A DNA stretch of 64,000 nucleotides from Plutella xylostella. Lineage: Eukaryota; Arthropoda; Insecta; Lepidoptera; Plutellidae. Each line of letters begins with the position of its first letter. Within the stretch, counting starts at the first letter, position 1. The notes under the pieces were generated by a model that was given only the letters and a program-made list of their open reading frames with translations, searched no databases and was not told the origin of the DNA. Of this stretch, positions 21,567 to 30,454 are shown in pieces. The position numbers were made by a program, and so were the translations under genes. The stretch is taken from NCBI RefSeq assembly GCF_932276165.1, contig NC_064006.1, positions 5,780,501-5,844,500 of the forward strand. The letters are read 5' to 3'.

Positions 21567-22712
21567 TTACATACAGATAGAAAAACAAGTGTATTTGCTT
21601 GTTTTTTAGATTTATCAAAGGCCTTTGATCTGGTGTCCTATGATATCCTGTGGGAGAAATGTAGAGAGCTTAATGTGCCTCACGAGGTAGTACACATCTT
21701 AAGATTTTGGTACCAAAACCAAATGAACAAGGTTCGATGGGGTACAGAGCATTCTGATAGGTACAAGCTTGACTGTGGGGTGAGACAGGGTGGGTTATCT
21801 TCCCCTTTACTGTTTAATGTTTATGTTGACAGCCTGATTGATGAGCTCAGCAGAACACATGCAGGATGCTATGTGGATGGTAAGAGCATGAATAACATCA
21901 GTTACGCAGATGACATGGTTCTGCTGAGCCCTTCAATCAACGGACTGAGCAGGCTACTGAACATTTGTGAGAGGTATGCTCTTACGCATGGCCTATTATA
22001 TAATGTTAAAAAAGCGAGCTTATGGTTTTAAAACTAGATATAAAGCTACTGCATTCAATATACCCATAAAATTGTATGGTCAGCCGTTGAAAAGGGTATC
22101 TAGCTTTAAGTACCTCGGGCATATTGTCAATGAAGACCTGCATGATGATGATGATATTGAACGGGAGCGCAGGGCGCTGGCAGCCCGCGCGAATATGTTG
22201 GCCCGCAGGTTTGCTCGCTGCTCACGTGAAGTAAAAATTACACTTTTGAAATCCTATTGTCAATGTTTTTACACGGGCAGCCTGTGGGTCAAATATACGC
22301 AAAAGGCTCTCAGCGCTCTGCGAGTTCAATATAACAATGCCTTTAGGATGTTGTTGGGGCTGCCTCGCCACTGCAGTGCATCCGGTATGTTTGCGGAAGC
22401 ACATACTGATGGCTTCCATGCAATTATGCGCAAAAAGGTAGCGTCGCTCTTGTACAGGGTGCGAGCCAGCACCAACAGCATGCTAGAGGTCATTGCAGGA
22501 AGAACGTATGGTAGCATATTGAAGCATTGGGTGAATAGGGTATTGGGGAAATTGTAAATACTTTTATATAAGCTTGTAAATAGTAATATCTAATATTTTT
22601 TGTTTACGTAGTCCTAAGATTGTCTTTTTATTACACTAACATAGGTTAAGTTTAATTGTTACTAACAAAATATGGCTTTTGCTGAAATAAAAAGTTTATT
22701 ATTATTATTATT
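21567..22712 (+). mobile_element. 5'-truncated non-LTR retrotransposon with (ATT)n tail
   Basis: It begins inside the reverse-transcriptase domain and ends with TTGCTGAAATAAAAAGTTTA and (TTA)n at about 22690-22712. It lies exactly between duplication units 1 and 2: unit 1 homology stops at 21564 and unit 2 homology starts at about 22716. The LINE is therefore either a junction insertion or was captured in the rearrangement. Confidence 0.75.
21573..22557 (+). pseudogene. Reverse transcriptase fragment with frameshift
   Basis: The frame first reads FLDLSKAFDLVSYDILWEKC (RT motif with catalytic Asp), GVRQGGLSSPLLFNVYVD and ISYADDMVLL (catalytic YADD). It stops at 22031, while the homologous sequence continues in another frame from about 22005 (KYLGHIV, then a C-terminal region to 22557). 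One or two small indels between about 22005 and 22035 cause the shift. The endonuclease and N-terminal parts are absent. The GVRQGGLSSP and SYADDM motifs are those of LINE RTs; I do not assign a clade. It cannot make a functional enzyme. Confidence 0.8.
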
Positions 22713-22799
22713 ATATAGTTATAGGTATATTTATTATAAAAGTGTGTTAAATTACGTCATGCACAATACTGAAAGAGAAAATTATTTCAGTGTGGATAT

Positions 22800-22921
22800 T
22801 GTTAGGATAAGTAGCTATAGATATCTTTACCTACCTACCTGTGTTGCTATATGTATGTATGCGGTGTGACATTAGTAATAAATCAGTCAACCATTAGCCT
22901 CTGTGTTTCACTGACGTTACA
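22800..22921 (+). repeat. 5' LTR of element A
   Basis: 122 bp, TG...CA ends, identical by eye to 35655-35776. Identity between LTRs indicates recent integration. Confidence 0.92.
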
Positions 22922-22984
22922 CTGGCGACGAGCGGAAGTGGACATCTTGTTTTCGGCGTGTGTGATATTTAATCGTTCGATAAA

Positions 22985-24145
22985 ATGCCAATCGGCAAAA
23001 TAGAAGCCTTTGACCTAGGGTCGAAACAGTGGTTATCGTACGTGCGGCGGGTAAATCAGTTTATTTTGCTTAACGAAATAAAGGATGAACTAAAAGTGCC
23101 GATGCTAATCACGGTCGTCGGCGAGGCCACGTATTCACTGATGTGTGACCTCTGCTCACCGGTGGATCCTGAGAAGAAGACGTTCGACGAGCTGGTAAGC
23201 TTAGTCTCTGAGCACTTGGAGCCGAAGCGGTCCGAAATAGCGGAGCGCCACGTCTTCAGACTGCGGCGCCAGCGCCCCGGCGAGCCACTGATGGACTACC
23301 TACAGAGTCTCAAGCACCTTGCTTCCACCTGCAACTTTAAAACTAACCTGGAAGAAAACTTAAGAGACCAATTTGTGTCGGGCCTGGGGAGCGAGGCAAT
23401 GAGATCTCGGATCTTCGCGGAAACAACAATCAAATATAAAGAGGCGGTGGAACTGGCTCTGGCGCTGGAGGCTGCAGAGAAACACGCGGAGGTGAGCGGC
23501 AGCGTGGCGGCTGCGACGACCTCAGGTGGCGGAGGCGGCGGCGGCGAGGCAGGCGAGGGTCTGCACCAGGCGAGCGCGAGGCGCGGCGGCGGCGGCGGCG
23601 GCGGCGGCAGCGGGGGCGCCTCCCGGCCGCGCTGGCTAGGCCGCGCGGCCCCCGGGGGCGGCGACGGCGGCGGGCCCAGGGCCCAGGCCGCAATGCAGTG
23701 CTGGCGATGTGGCAAGCCACATCGGCCGGATAGATGCAAATTTGTGCATTATAATTGTGATCAGTGTAATCAGAGGGGTCACCTAAAAGTGATGTGTAAA
23801 CAAGTAAATAACAGTGATAATAGATGGGCCGGGCGGCACCATTTCGTGAATGAGGAGTCGGACGAGGACATGTTTAACATCGCGGTCGTAGCGCAAGGTA
23901 ATAAACCTTATTTTATAAAAGTACTGATAGACAATTGTGAGATAGAATGTGAGATTGATACGGGCAGTAGAATATCAGCAATCAGTGAGGACTTTTATAA
24001 ACGGGTATTTTATCACCACCCACTAAAATCGGATAATTTAATGTTACGCTGCTATTCTGGTTCACCAATCGAGTCACTCGGTTATATTAACGTAGACGTT
24101 ACCTTGTGTTGTCAGGCTTGCGTAATTAAACTTCCAGGCTTATAA
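22985..24145 (+). CDS. Element A gag and protease portion, interrupted by element B
   Basis: This is the N-terminal part of a Ty3/Gypsy polyprotein. Residues 1-175 form a capsid-like gag region (KYKEAVELALALE, DYLQSLKHLASTCNF). About 178-237 is a Gly-rich insert with several G6-G8 runs in very GC-rich DNA. Two CCHC zinc knuckles follow (CWRCGKPHRPDRC from 239, CDQCNQRGHLKVMC from 258), which bind RNA. The protease site is D325-T-G (CEIDTGSRISAIS). True element A coding ends at 24106; the last 13 codons to the stop at 24145 come from element B's LTR. The frame is in register with 32488 on the far side, so the gene was open before the insertion. The start Met at 22985 lies 63 bp after the LTR. 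Confidence 0.9.
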   Translation: MPIGKIEAFDLGSKQWLSYVRRVNQFILLNEIKDELKVPMLITVVGEATYSLMCDLCSPVDPEKKTFDELVSLVSEHLEPKRSEIAERHVFRLRRQRPGEPLMDYLQSLKHLASTCNFKTNLEENLRDQFVSGLGSEAMRSRIFAETTIKYKEAVELALALEAAEKHAEVSGSVAAATTSGGGGGGGEAGEGLHQASARRGGGGGGGGSGGASRPRWLGRAAPGGGDGGGPRAQAAMQCWRCGKPHRPDRCKFVHYNCDQCNQRGHLKVMCKQVNNSDNRWAGRHHFVNEESDEDMFNIAVVAQGNKPYFIKVLIDNCEIECEIDTGSRISAISEDFYKRVFYHHPLKSDNLMLRCYSGSPIESLGYINVDVTLCCQACVIKLPGL

Positions 24146-24344
24146 TATTAAGGCATCTGTATATTTATCGCTTCTTATTACTAATTTACAGTAAGATATC
24201 GTTTAAACCAAAACACTCCTCTCACGGCTGATTTTTCGAATGCCCGCCCGTTAGCTGTCAAACGTCAAGTTGAATCTTTTTTTTTTTTTAAAGACTCGTT
24301 CAGAAACGATTAAAACATGTGTTAAAACGTAATGAATGCTAACA
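24107..24344 (-). repeat. 3' LTR of element B
   Basis: 238 bp; begins TGTTGTCAGGCTTGCGTAAT on the plus strand and ends AATGCTAACA. It disrupts the element A reading frame. Confidence 0.92.
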
Positions 24345-24946
24345 GTCGGCCATTCTGATAGGGGAATGTCCCCATTCCTCATTAATGTTCGGCCATTCTA
24401 CTACGGGTATGACCACATACCTATCATAATCATTACAGAACAGATAACAAGTGAGACATACTATATTAAACAATCTAACATGACAAAAAAATACATTATT
24501 TTTGTTGAAATTAATAACATAAATATACTTATGTAAAGTCATTCTGAAAAACTAATTCTAACACATTCCAGTTATACAAAAAAAAAAAAGAAACCCCTTA
24601 TCGTCTTAGATTCATTTATGAGTGAAGTGAACAATAGGCTTTAATTTCATTTATTAATACATTTATCCGTTTTTATTTTTAAACATACTTTGATTATAAT
24701 TGAAATGAAATAATAAACATTTAGCATATTATAAATATATGTCACAATCATCAATTCATTATCTCATCATTACAGTATTATCAATTATACAAAATTACAG
24801 TATTATCAATCATAAATAACCCATGAGCCTTAGTAATTCTGAAAATATAATTTAAGTACAATTGGCCACCAGAAATATCTTTATATTATTTATCCATTCA
24901 CAAATTACATTTAAGTACATGATTGTATGGAATAATATTCTAGTCT

Positions 24947-25199
24947 GCTTCCGTTTAGCCACCCGAGAGCCACGGCCTGCATTAATTTAACCATCAATAT
25001 ATAAATTAAGACATTTTCCATACAAAAAAATATATCTAATGTATTCACTTTTTATTTGCTTCCGTTTAGCCACCCGAGAGCCACGGCCTGCACTTATTAA
25101 TTATTGATTAAGCCATCCGAAAGCTTTAGTTCATTAAAGAAAAATCCATTTTAAAAAAAACTTACTCAGATGCTTCCGTTTAGCCACCCGAGAGCCACA
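24947..25199. repeat. Three direct 28-34-bp repeats in the 3' region of element B
   Basis: GCTTCCGTTTAGCCACCCGA followed by GAGCCACGGCCTGC occurs at 24947-24980 and 25058-25091, and a shorter copy without the last block at 25172-25199. Spacings are 111 and 114 bp, and the intervening DNA is AT-rich and dissimilar. The conserved word against a divergent background suggests protein- or RNA-binding sites, but that is a guess. Confidence 0.85.
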
Positions 25200-25346
25200 G
25201 TTCTTGTTGATTCATGAATCAATAATCAATCCAACATTATCTGTCAACATCTGTCACCGGGGCTCACCGACTTCCCGATATGTTCCTTATCCGTCCTGAA
25301 CCTAAGCTGTAAAGGTCAGGGTAAGGAACTGTTAATTTAAATACAT

Positions 25347-25620
25347 ATACAGGGTGCCGCAAAAAGGGCACACTAAGCCGAAACCCACATGTGCAGCATG
25401 CCATATCCAAGCCCGAAACCGAAACCAGAACCTAAAAATTCGCGAAAAAAAAATTTCATTTTCCATAGAAACTTTGTTGGTCACGTGACTTTTACTATGA
25501 AAAAAAATTCCTTTCTCTCGCGAACTTCCAAACTCCGACCTCAGCCCCAGGCCCAGACACAACATGCTGCACATGCAGGCCCCGGCCCAGCACACCAATT
25601 TTGCAACACCCTGTATATAT
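25347..25620. mobile_element. MITE-like insertion of the TACAGGGTG...CACCCTGTA family in element B
   Basis: Left end TACAGGGTGCCGCAAAAAGG with ACTAAGCCGAAACCC-like text; right end TTTTGCAACACCCTGTATAT. Related copies are at 41857, 49755, 58790 and 61095. The middle contains AATTCGCGAAAAAAAAATTT and TGGTCACGTGACTTTTACTA. It is non-coding and younger than element B. Confidence 0.65.
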
Positions 25621-25687
25621 AGTACCAATATGACCATAATGATTAGTAATGTTACAACCAATTAAAATTTATTTATAGTATACATAT

Positions 25688-28600
25688 TTACTGACTATTA
25701 TCTGACTCTGAATCATCTTCATCAGACCCTTCGCTTTCGAGTGGTGGATGAGACATTGTGATCCAAGGTTTCAAATGATCAGCAGCATAAATATTTTTGT
25801 ATCTCCTTTTAGAGTGTCCAGAGATGCTACATACTTCATACCTATCCTTATCCAGCACACCGGATACTCTAAATGGACCTCGAAACTTAGGTGCTAATTT
25901 CTTACTTTTTCCCTTATCGGGGTTATTGTTCGGAATCATTACTAAATCCCCTTCTTTAAATATACGTGTAGGACCACGGGTCTTGTCAAAATTTTCTTTC
26001 ATCTTGGTCTGTCTCTCTTCTATTCTATTCTGCACAGATTTTCTCATTTCTAGTCTATCAGAGTCTGAGATTTGTTCCTCTGTTTGAAGAGCTCCTTTTA
26101 AGATTCCTTCAGACTGACTGTTAGTAGTTTGTCCGAACACGATCTCTGCAGGTGTTTTCCCAGTACTTTTGTTAACAGTGTTATTTAAGCTCCACTGTAA
26201 TTTGGCAACATTAGAGTCCCAATCTTTCTCGTCCTGACCATGATTCATGGCAGCGAGTGAGTTAAGTATAGTCCGATTATAGCGTTCAATCTGGCCGTTC
26301 GCTCTTGGTGTAGCGACAGCATTAAAGACATGCTTGATGCCGATTGAACTAATGAACGTCTTAAACTCACTGGAAGAGAAACTAGTTCCCTGATCTGATA
26401 TGATTATTTTAGGACTACCAAATGTTGCAAATATGTCCTCCAATACTTTTATAGTGGTTTTGGATCTAGTATTTCTAACAGGTCTTACAAATATAAATTT
26501 GCTAAATCCGTCTATCACCCCCAGTATATAAGTATTCCCCTTCTTACTTTTTATAAATGGGCCTAAGTGATCCATATGGATCGTATGGAAAATCGCATTC
26601 ACTTTGGGGATTGGATGAAGGTATCCTGTTTTCTTTCCAGACATCTCCTTATTATATGCGCAATTTATGCAAGCTTCGACATATTTCTTAACAAAGCGGT
26701 TCATTTTCGGAAACCAGTAGTCGTTTCTTATTTTCTCGAGCGTCTTCTCAGTCGAGAAATGGCCCGCTTCGTCATGGTTAAGTTGACAAATTCTCCATCG
26801 AGCTGAATTCGGAACCACCCATTTAAGTTTTGATCCCACACGTCGATAAACTTTACCGTCACGAAGAGAGTAATTGTCCGAAATATCTTTGAGATCCACC
26901 TCAGGAGTTTCCAAGACAGCTTTTATATGTTTGATTCGCGGGTCGGTCATCTGGACAGTATGTAGCCAGTCTGTAGCCGTAATATTAAGAACCTCTAATT
27001 CTTCTTCAAGGCTTGGCGGTGTAACTGGGTTCCGGCTCAAAGCATCTACATGTTGCATACTGTGTCCGGGTCTATACTCAATGGAGAAATTATACTCCTG
27101 TAACATTAACCACCATCTAGCTATCTTAGGAATGAGGTCTCGCTTAGTAAGTGTGCTACGCAGGGCATTACAGTCGGTTATAACTTTAAATTCAAGACCA
27201 ATCAGAAATACCCTAAATTTCTTTAAGGTTTGTACCACCGCCATAGTCTCTAACTCATAAGAGTGCCAGAGAGATTCTTCTTTCGTAGTCTGGCGACTAA
27301 AATAGGCAACTGGTTTAAAGGGAGTTTCCTCATTAGGTCGTTGTAGTAAAACTCCGCCCACTCCTAATTTACTGGCGTCACAGTGGACTTCGGTAATATA
27401 ATTTGGGTCGTATAGCGCCAATATAGGACGAACTACGAGTTTTGCTTTTAAATCCTGAAAAGCGTTTTCTTGTTCGTCGCCCCATTGCCATTGAGCGTCG
27501 GCTTTTGTTAGCTTTGTCAAAGGTCGCACAATCAGCGAAAAATTGTAGACAAAGCGTCGGAAGTAGCTGGCTAGACCCACAAATTGACGAATCTGATGTA
27601 CGTTGGTTGGTCTGGGGAACTCGGACACAGCTTTTATCTTCTCTTCTCCAGGTTTCAATCCTTTCTCAGAAATTTCATACCCAAGATAAGAGATGTGGGA
27701 TTGGAAGAAGAAACATTTCTTTAAATTAAGAGTTAAGTTTGCCTTTCTTAGGAGTTCGAGAATACGTTCAAGCTTAGAGAATGCTTCTTGAAAGGTACTT
27801 CCCGTCGACAATAGGTCATCTAAATAAGGAATAGCTAACTCAAAGCGGTCCGCCCCTAAGGCTTTGTTGATCATGCTCTGAAAGACCGCAGGCGCATTAA
27901 CTAGTCCAAACGGCATCCTCAAATACTCGTAATGCCCATCGGGAGTCACGAAGGCAGTGAGATGACGTGACTCCTCGGCTACGGGTATTTGGTGATATCC
28001 GGAAGCGAGGTCTAAACTTGTGAAATATGATTTTCCACTTAAACGATCAAGCTGGTCGTCTATTACAGGCATCGGATAGCTGTCCTTTACAGTTTTTCTA
28101 TTCAATGCTCTGTAGTCGACGCACATACGATACTCGTTATTCTTCTTTCGCACCAACACAATAGGACTGGCATAAGCTGATTGCGACTCCTGTATTATAC
28201 CGTTATCCAATAAGTTGCCCACCATCTCCCGAACCTTGGCCCGCTCGCTGAACGGTAAGCGATAGGGCCTATATGTCACGGGGGTGTTGTCATTAAGATG
28301 AAGCGTCATCTGGGTTATAGATGTGAAACCAAGTTCCCGCAGATTAAGAGCGAAGCAATCTCTAAAGTTATTAAGAAGATCTAGTAGCATAATTTTACCA
28401 CTTTCAGTGACCTTGGGTCCAATATTCAACATTTCTAACGTTATTGGCTCCTTATCAGTACAAATTTCGGAATTTTGGGATGAGTTAGTGACATCAATAA
28501 CATTAACGTTCATTTGTTTCGTTTCTGATAGTAAACGTTCGCCTTTGTCAAACTTAATTCCTCGCCCAATCAATTTAGATTTTGGGAGGTTCGTTCCCTG

Positions 28601-30454
28601 CTGTGATAAATTCAATACAATACAGCGACCCTTCCCTTTTTTAAAAGAATAAATACCCTGCAATAGTATATGTTCGCAACCAGGTTTTAAGCAAATACTG
28701 CCGGGAATAAATAAGAGTCCTGTGTAATCATTCTCTGTGTGTACCTCTATATCTTTTGATCCCGTAACTGAGACGGTCTCAGTATTAAAAATATTTATTT
28801 TCTCCACCTCAGAGTGATCACAATATAAAACTAAATCTTTATTTGTCTTATAAACTACTACTGTAGGTAACTCAGTTAATGATTGGCCAATAAGGACCTC
28901 AGTTTTTAATAAATTGTTGGGTACAACGTACGCTTCGACGTCCGCCTCAACCGCGTCAACAACAATTGTAACTGTCACTCTACCAATTGGAGTTATCCTA
29001 CCAAAAGCAAAACCTTTTATTTCCGGTAGGCCGGTTCTATCAATTACCAATCGAAGACTATCAGCAACCTTTTCTTGGACTAGAGTGCACTGACTCCCAA
29101 AGTCAATATACGCAGAGCAAGGAACATTATCAAGTGTAACAGACTTGAAATACTTACTATTTAATTGTTCAGTCGAGGTAATTTGCAAAACATTTTGAGT
29201 ATTGTCGGATTTATTCTCGTTATTATTATTCGACGCAGCATTGCCTTGTGGGTTAAAAGGGTTGGATCGACAATTTTGTGATTCATGTCCTAATCGTTGA
29301 CATTTGACACATCTCTTTAGAGGTTTTGGGCATCTCCTGGCCGTGTGCCCAGCCTCTGAACAGTTGAAACAATGATAGCTGTTTCTAGATTTCTCTCGGA
29401 ATGTAGTCCTATTTGAGTTAGTACGACTGCTATCTGTGTTTCTAGTTTCAGTCCTTGGAATATCTCGTTTAGGCCAAATTATATTTCTTTTAGAGATCCG
29501 TCTTAGGTATTTAAGTAATTGGGATGGTCTCTTAAAACTTGAACCTTGTGCATTAAGCCGTATACCGTTGTCAAAAATACCAGTAACTATGCAGTCAACA
29601 GCGTTTCTACCAGTAATACCACACATTTTAACCAATCTTGCCTTCTCGTGAAAATATTCCTCAAGTGACTCTTCTCTTTTACTCCTCCTATTGAGCATCT
29701 CCGATAGTCGATCCGCGTAATTCCGGTCATCGGGAAAGGTCTTAATGATTTTCTTCTGCCATTGATTCCAGCTCAAGTCCACAGAACTTCTACCCTGGTA
29801 CCACTTTTTGGCCTGTCCGGCTAGCTTTGGTATTGCGTAGTACACTATTTGCTTGTCACTCCATCCATAGATTCGTGCCGTCTCATTCACCTTTCGAATC
29901 CAGTCTGCTGCCGATTGTGAATGGGTATCCGGGTCAAATTCCGGGATCACATTGTGTGCTCCTTCAAAAGGATTTCCTTTGTTATTCATTAATCTTACGA
30001 AATTATCCATAAATTCTCTCTCCTTGTCGGGCCCAGAGAACATGCGTCTTCGTTTTTCTCTATGATCTGAGTGTATTTTTGAGCGCGATCGTCTTCTTCT
30101 TTTTGAAGAAGGGTATGACGAATCCGACGATGAGTCACAAGAGTTGGATGAGTCTGTAGAGCTTAGACATCGGCGGCGTCGACTACGATGCATACTCCGC
30201 TTTCTTGCTAAAGTGCGGTCTGGCGTAGTGCTGTCTGTGGTGTCAGTCGTTGTGGTTAGTCTGCTCCGAGATCTCTTGCGGTATGTTTCTCGTTTAGATT
30301 GCCGCCGATTGCTCCTAGTCACAGATCTTCTATGCCTCCGAGTCTTATTTATCCTTCTTCGACTACGTGACCTTCGACTTTCCTCCCCAGTTCTATCTAT
30401 TTTATCCCTTTCCCCCATAGGTGGAGTATAGCGGGACGTATCACTTGACGACAT
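25688..30454 (-). CDS. Element B gag-pol polyprotein, intact, 1588 residues
   Basis: A single frame encodes all enzymes needed for Ty3/Gypsy retrotransposition. Residues 1-140 are an Arg/Ser-rich region with SRSRSR and RRRR runs. Gag follows (about 150-330), then two zinc knuckles near 361-397 (CFNCSEAGHTARRC, CVKCQRLGHESQNC). A protease-like site near 448 reads YIDFGSQC, with Phe where Thr/Ser is usual. Reverse transcriptase spans about 700-930 (SLDLASGYHQIPV, MPFGLVNAPAVFQ, catalytic YLDD near 875). RNase H starts near 1020 (VHCDASKLGVGG). The integrase has an HHCC zinc finger near 1226-1265, a DDE triad with D near 1293 (HMDHLG), D near 1351 (SDQGTSF) and E near 1385 (GQIERYN), and a C-terminal domain. 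No envelope frame exists. Gag and pol are fused without frameshift. Confidence 0.95.
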   Translation of the reverse strand: MSSSDTSRYTPPMGERDKIDRTGEESRRSRSRRRINKTRRHRRSVTRSNRRQSKRETYRKRSRSRLTTTTDTTDSTTPDRTLARKRSMHRSRRRRCLSSTDSSNSCDSSSDSSYPSSKRRRRSRSKIHSDHREKRRRMFSGPDKEREFMDNFVRLMNNKGNPFEGAHNVIPEFDPDTHSQSAADWIRKVNETARIYGWSDKQIVYYAIPKLAGQAKKWYQGRSSVDLSWNQWQKKIIKTFPDDRNYADRLSEMLNRRSKREESLEEYFHEKARLVKMCGITGRNAVDCIVTGIFDNGIRLNAQGSSFKRPSQLLKYLRRISKRNIIWPKRDIPRTETRNTDSSRTNSNRTTFREKSRNSYHCFNCSEAGHTARRCPKPLKRCVKCQRLGHESQNCRSNPFNPQGNAASNNNNENKSDNTQNVLQITSTEQLNSKYFKSVTLDNVPCSAYIDFGSQCTLVQEKVADSLRLVIDRTGLPEIKGFAFGRITPIGRVTVTIVVDAVEADVEAYVVPNNLLKTEVLIGQSLTELPTVVVYKTNKDLVLYCDHSEVEKINIFNTETVSVTGSKDIEVHTENDYTGLLFIPGSICLKPGCEHILLQGIYSFKKGKGRCIVLNLSQQGTNLPKSKLIGRGIKFDKGERLLSETKQMNVNVIDVTNSSQNSEICTDKEPITLEMLNIGPKVTESGKIMLLDLLNNFRDCFALNLRELGFTSITQMTLHLNDNTPVTYRPYRLPFSERAKVREMVGNLLDNGIIQESQSAYASPIVLVRKKNNEYRMCVDYRALNRKTVKDSYPMPVIDDQLDRLSGKSYFTSLDLASGYHQIPVAEESRHLTAFVTPDGHYEYLRMPFGLVNAPAVFQSMINKALGADRFELAIPYLDDLLSTGSTFQEAFSKLERILELLRKANLTLNLKKCFFFQSHISYLGYEISEKGLKPGEEKIKAVSEFPRPTNVHQIRQFVGLASYFRRFVYNFSLIVRPLTKLTKADAQWQWGDEQENAFQDLKAKLVVRPILALYDPNYITEVHCDASKLGVGGVLLQRPNEETPFKPVAYFSRQTTKEESLWHSYELETMAVVQTLKKFRVFLIGLEFKVITDCNALRSTLTKRDLIPKIARWWLMLQEYNFSIEYRPGHSMQHVDALSRNPVTPPSLEEELEVLNITATDWLHTVQMTDPRIKHIKAVLETPEVDLKDISDNYSLRDGKVYRRVGSKLKWVVPNSARWRICQLNHDEAGHFSTEKTLEKIRNDYWFPKMNRFVKKYVEACINCAYNKEMSGKKTGYLHPIPKVNAIFHTIHMDHLGPFIKSKKGNTYILGVIDGFSKFIFVRPVRNTRSKTTIKVLEDIFATFGSPKIIISDQGTSFSSSEFKTFISSIGIKHVFNAVATPRANGQIERYNRTILNSLAAMNHGQDEKDWDSNVAKLQWSLNNTVNKSTGKTPAEIVFGQTTNSQSEGILKGALQTEEQISDSDRLEMRKSVQNRIEERQTKMKENFDKTRGPTRIFKEGDLVMIPNNNPDKGKSKKLAPKFRGPFRVSGVLDKDRYEVCSISGHSKRRYKNIYAADHLKPWITMSHPPLESEGSDEDDSESDNSQ

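Noticed and set aside
23296..23739. Antisense Pro- and Arg-rich proteins
   Set aside because: They are mirror translations of the Gly-rich GC block in the element A gag gene.
24947..25199. CRISPR-like array
   Set aside because: Only three repeats, 111-114-bp spacing, inside a eukaryotic retrotransposon.
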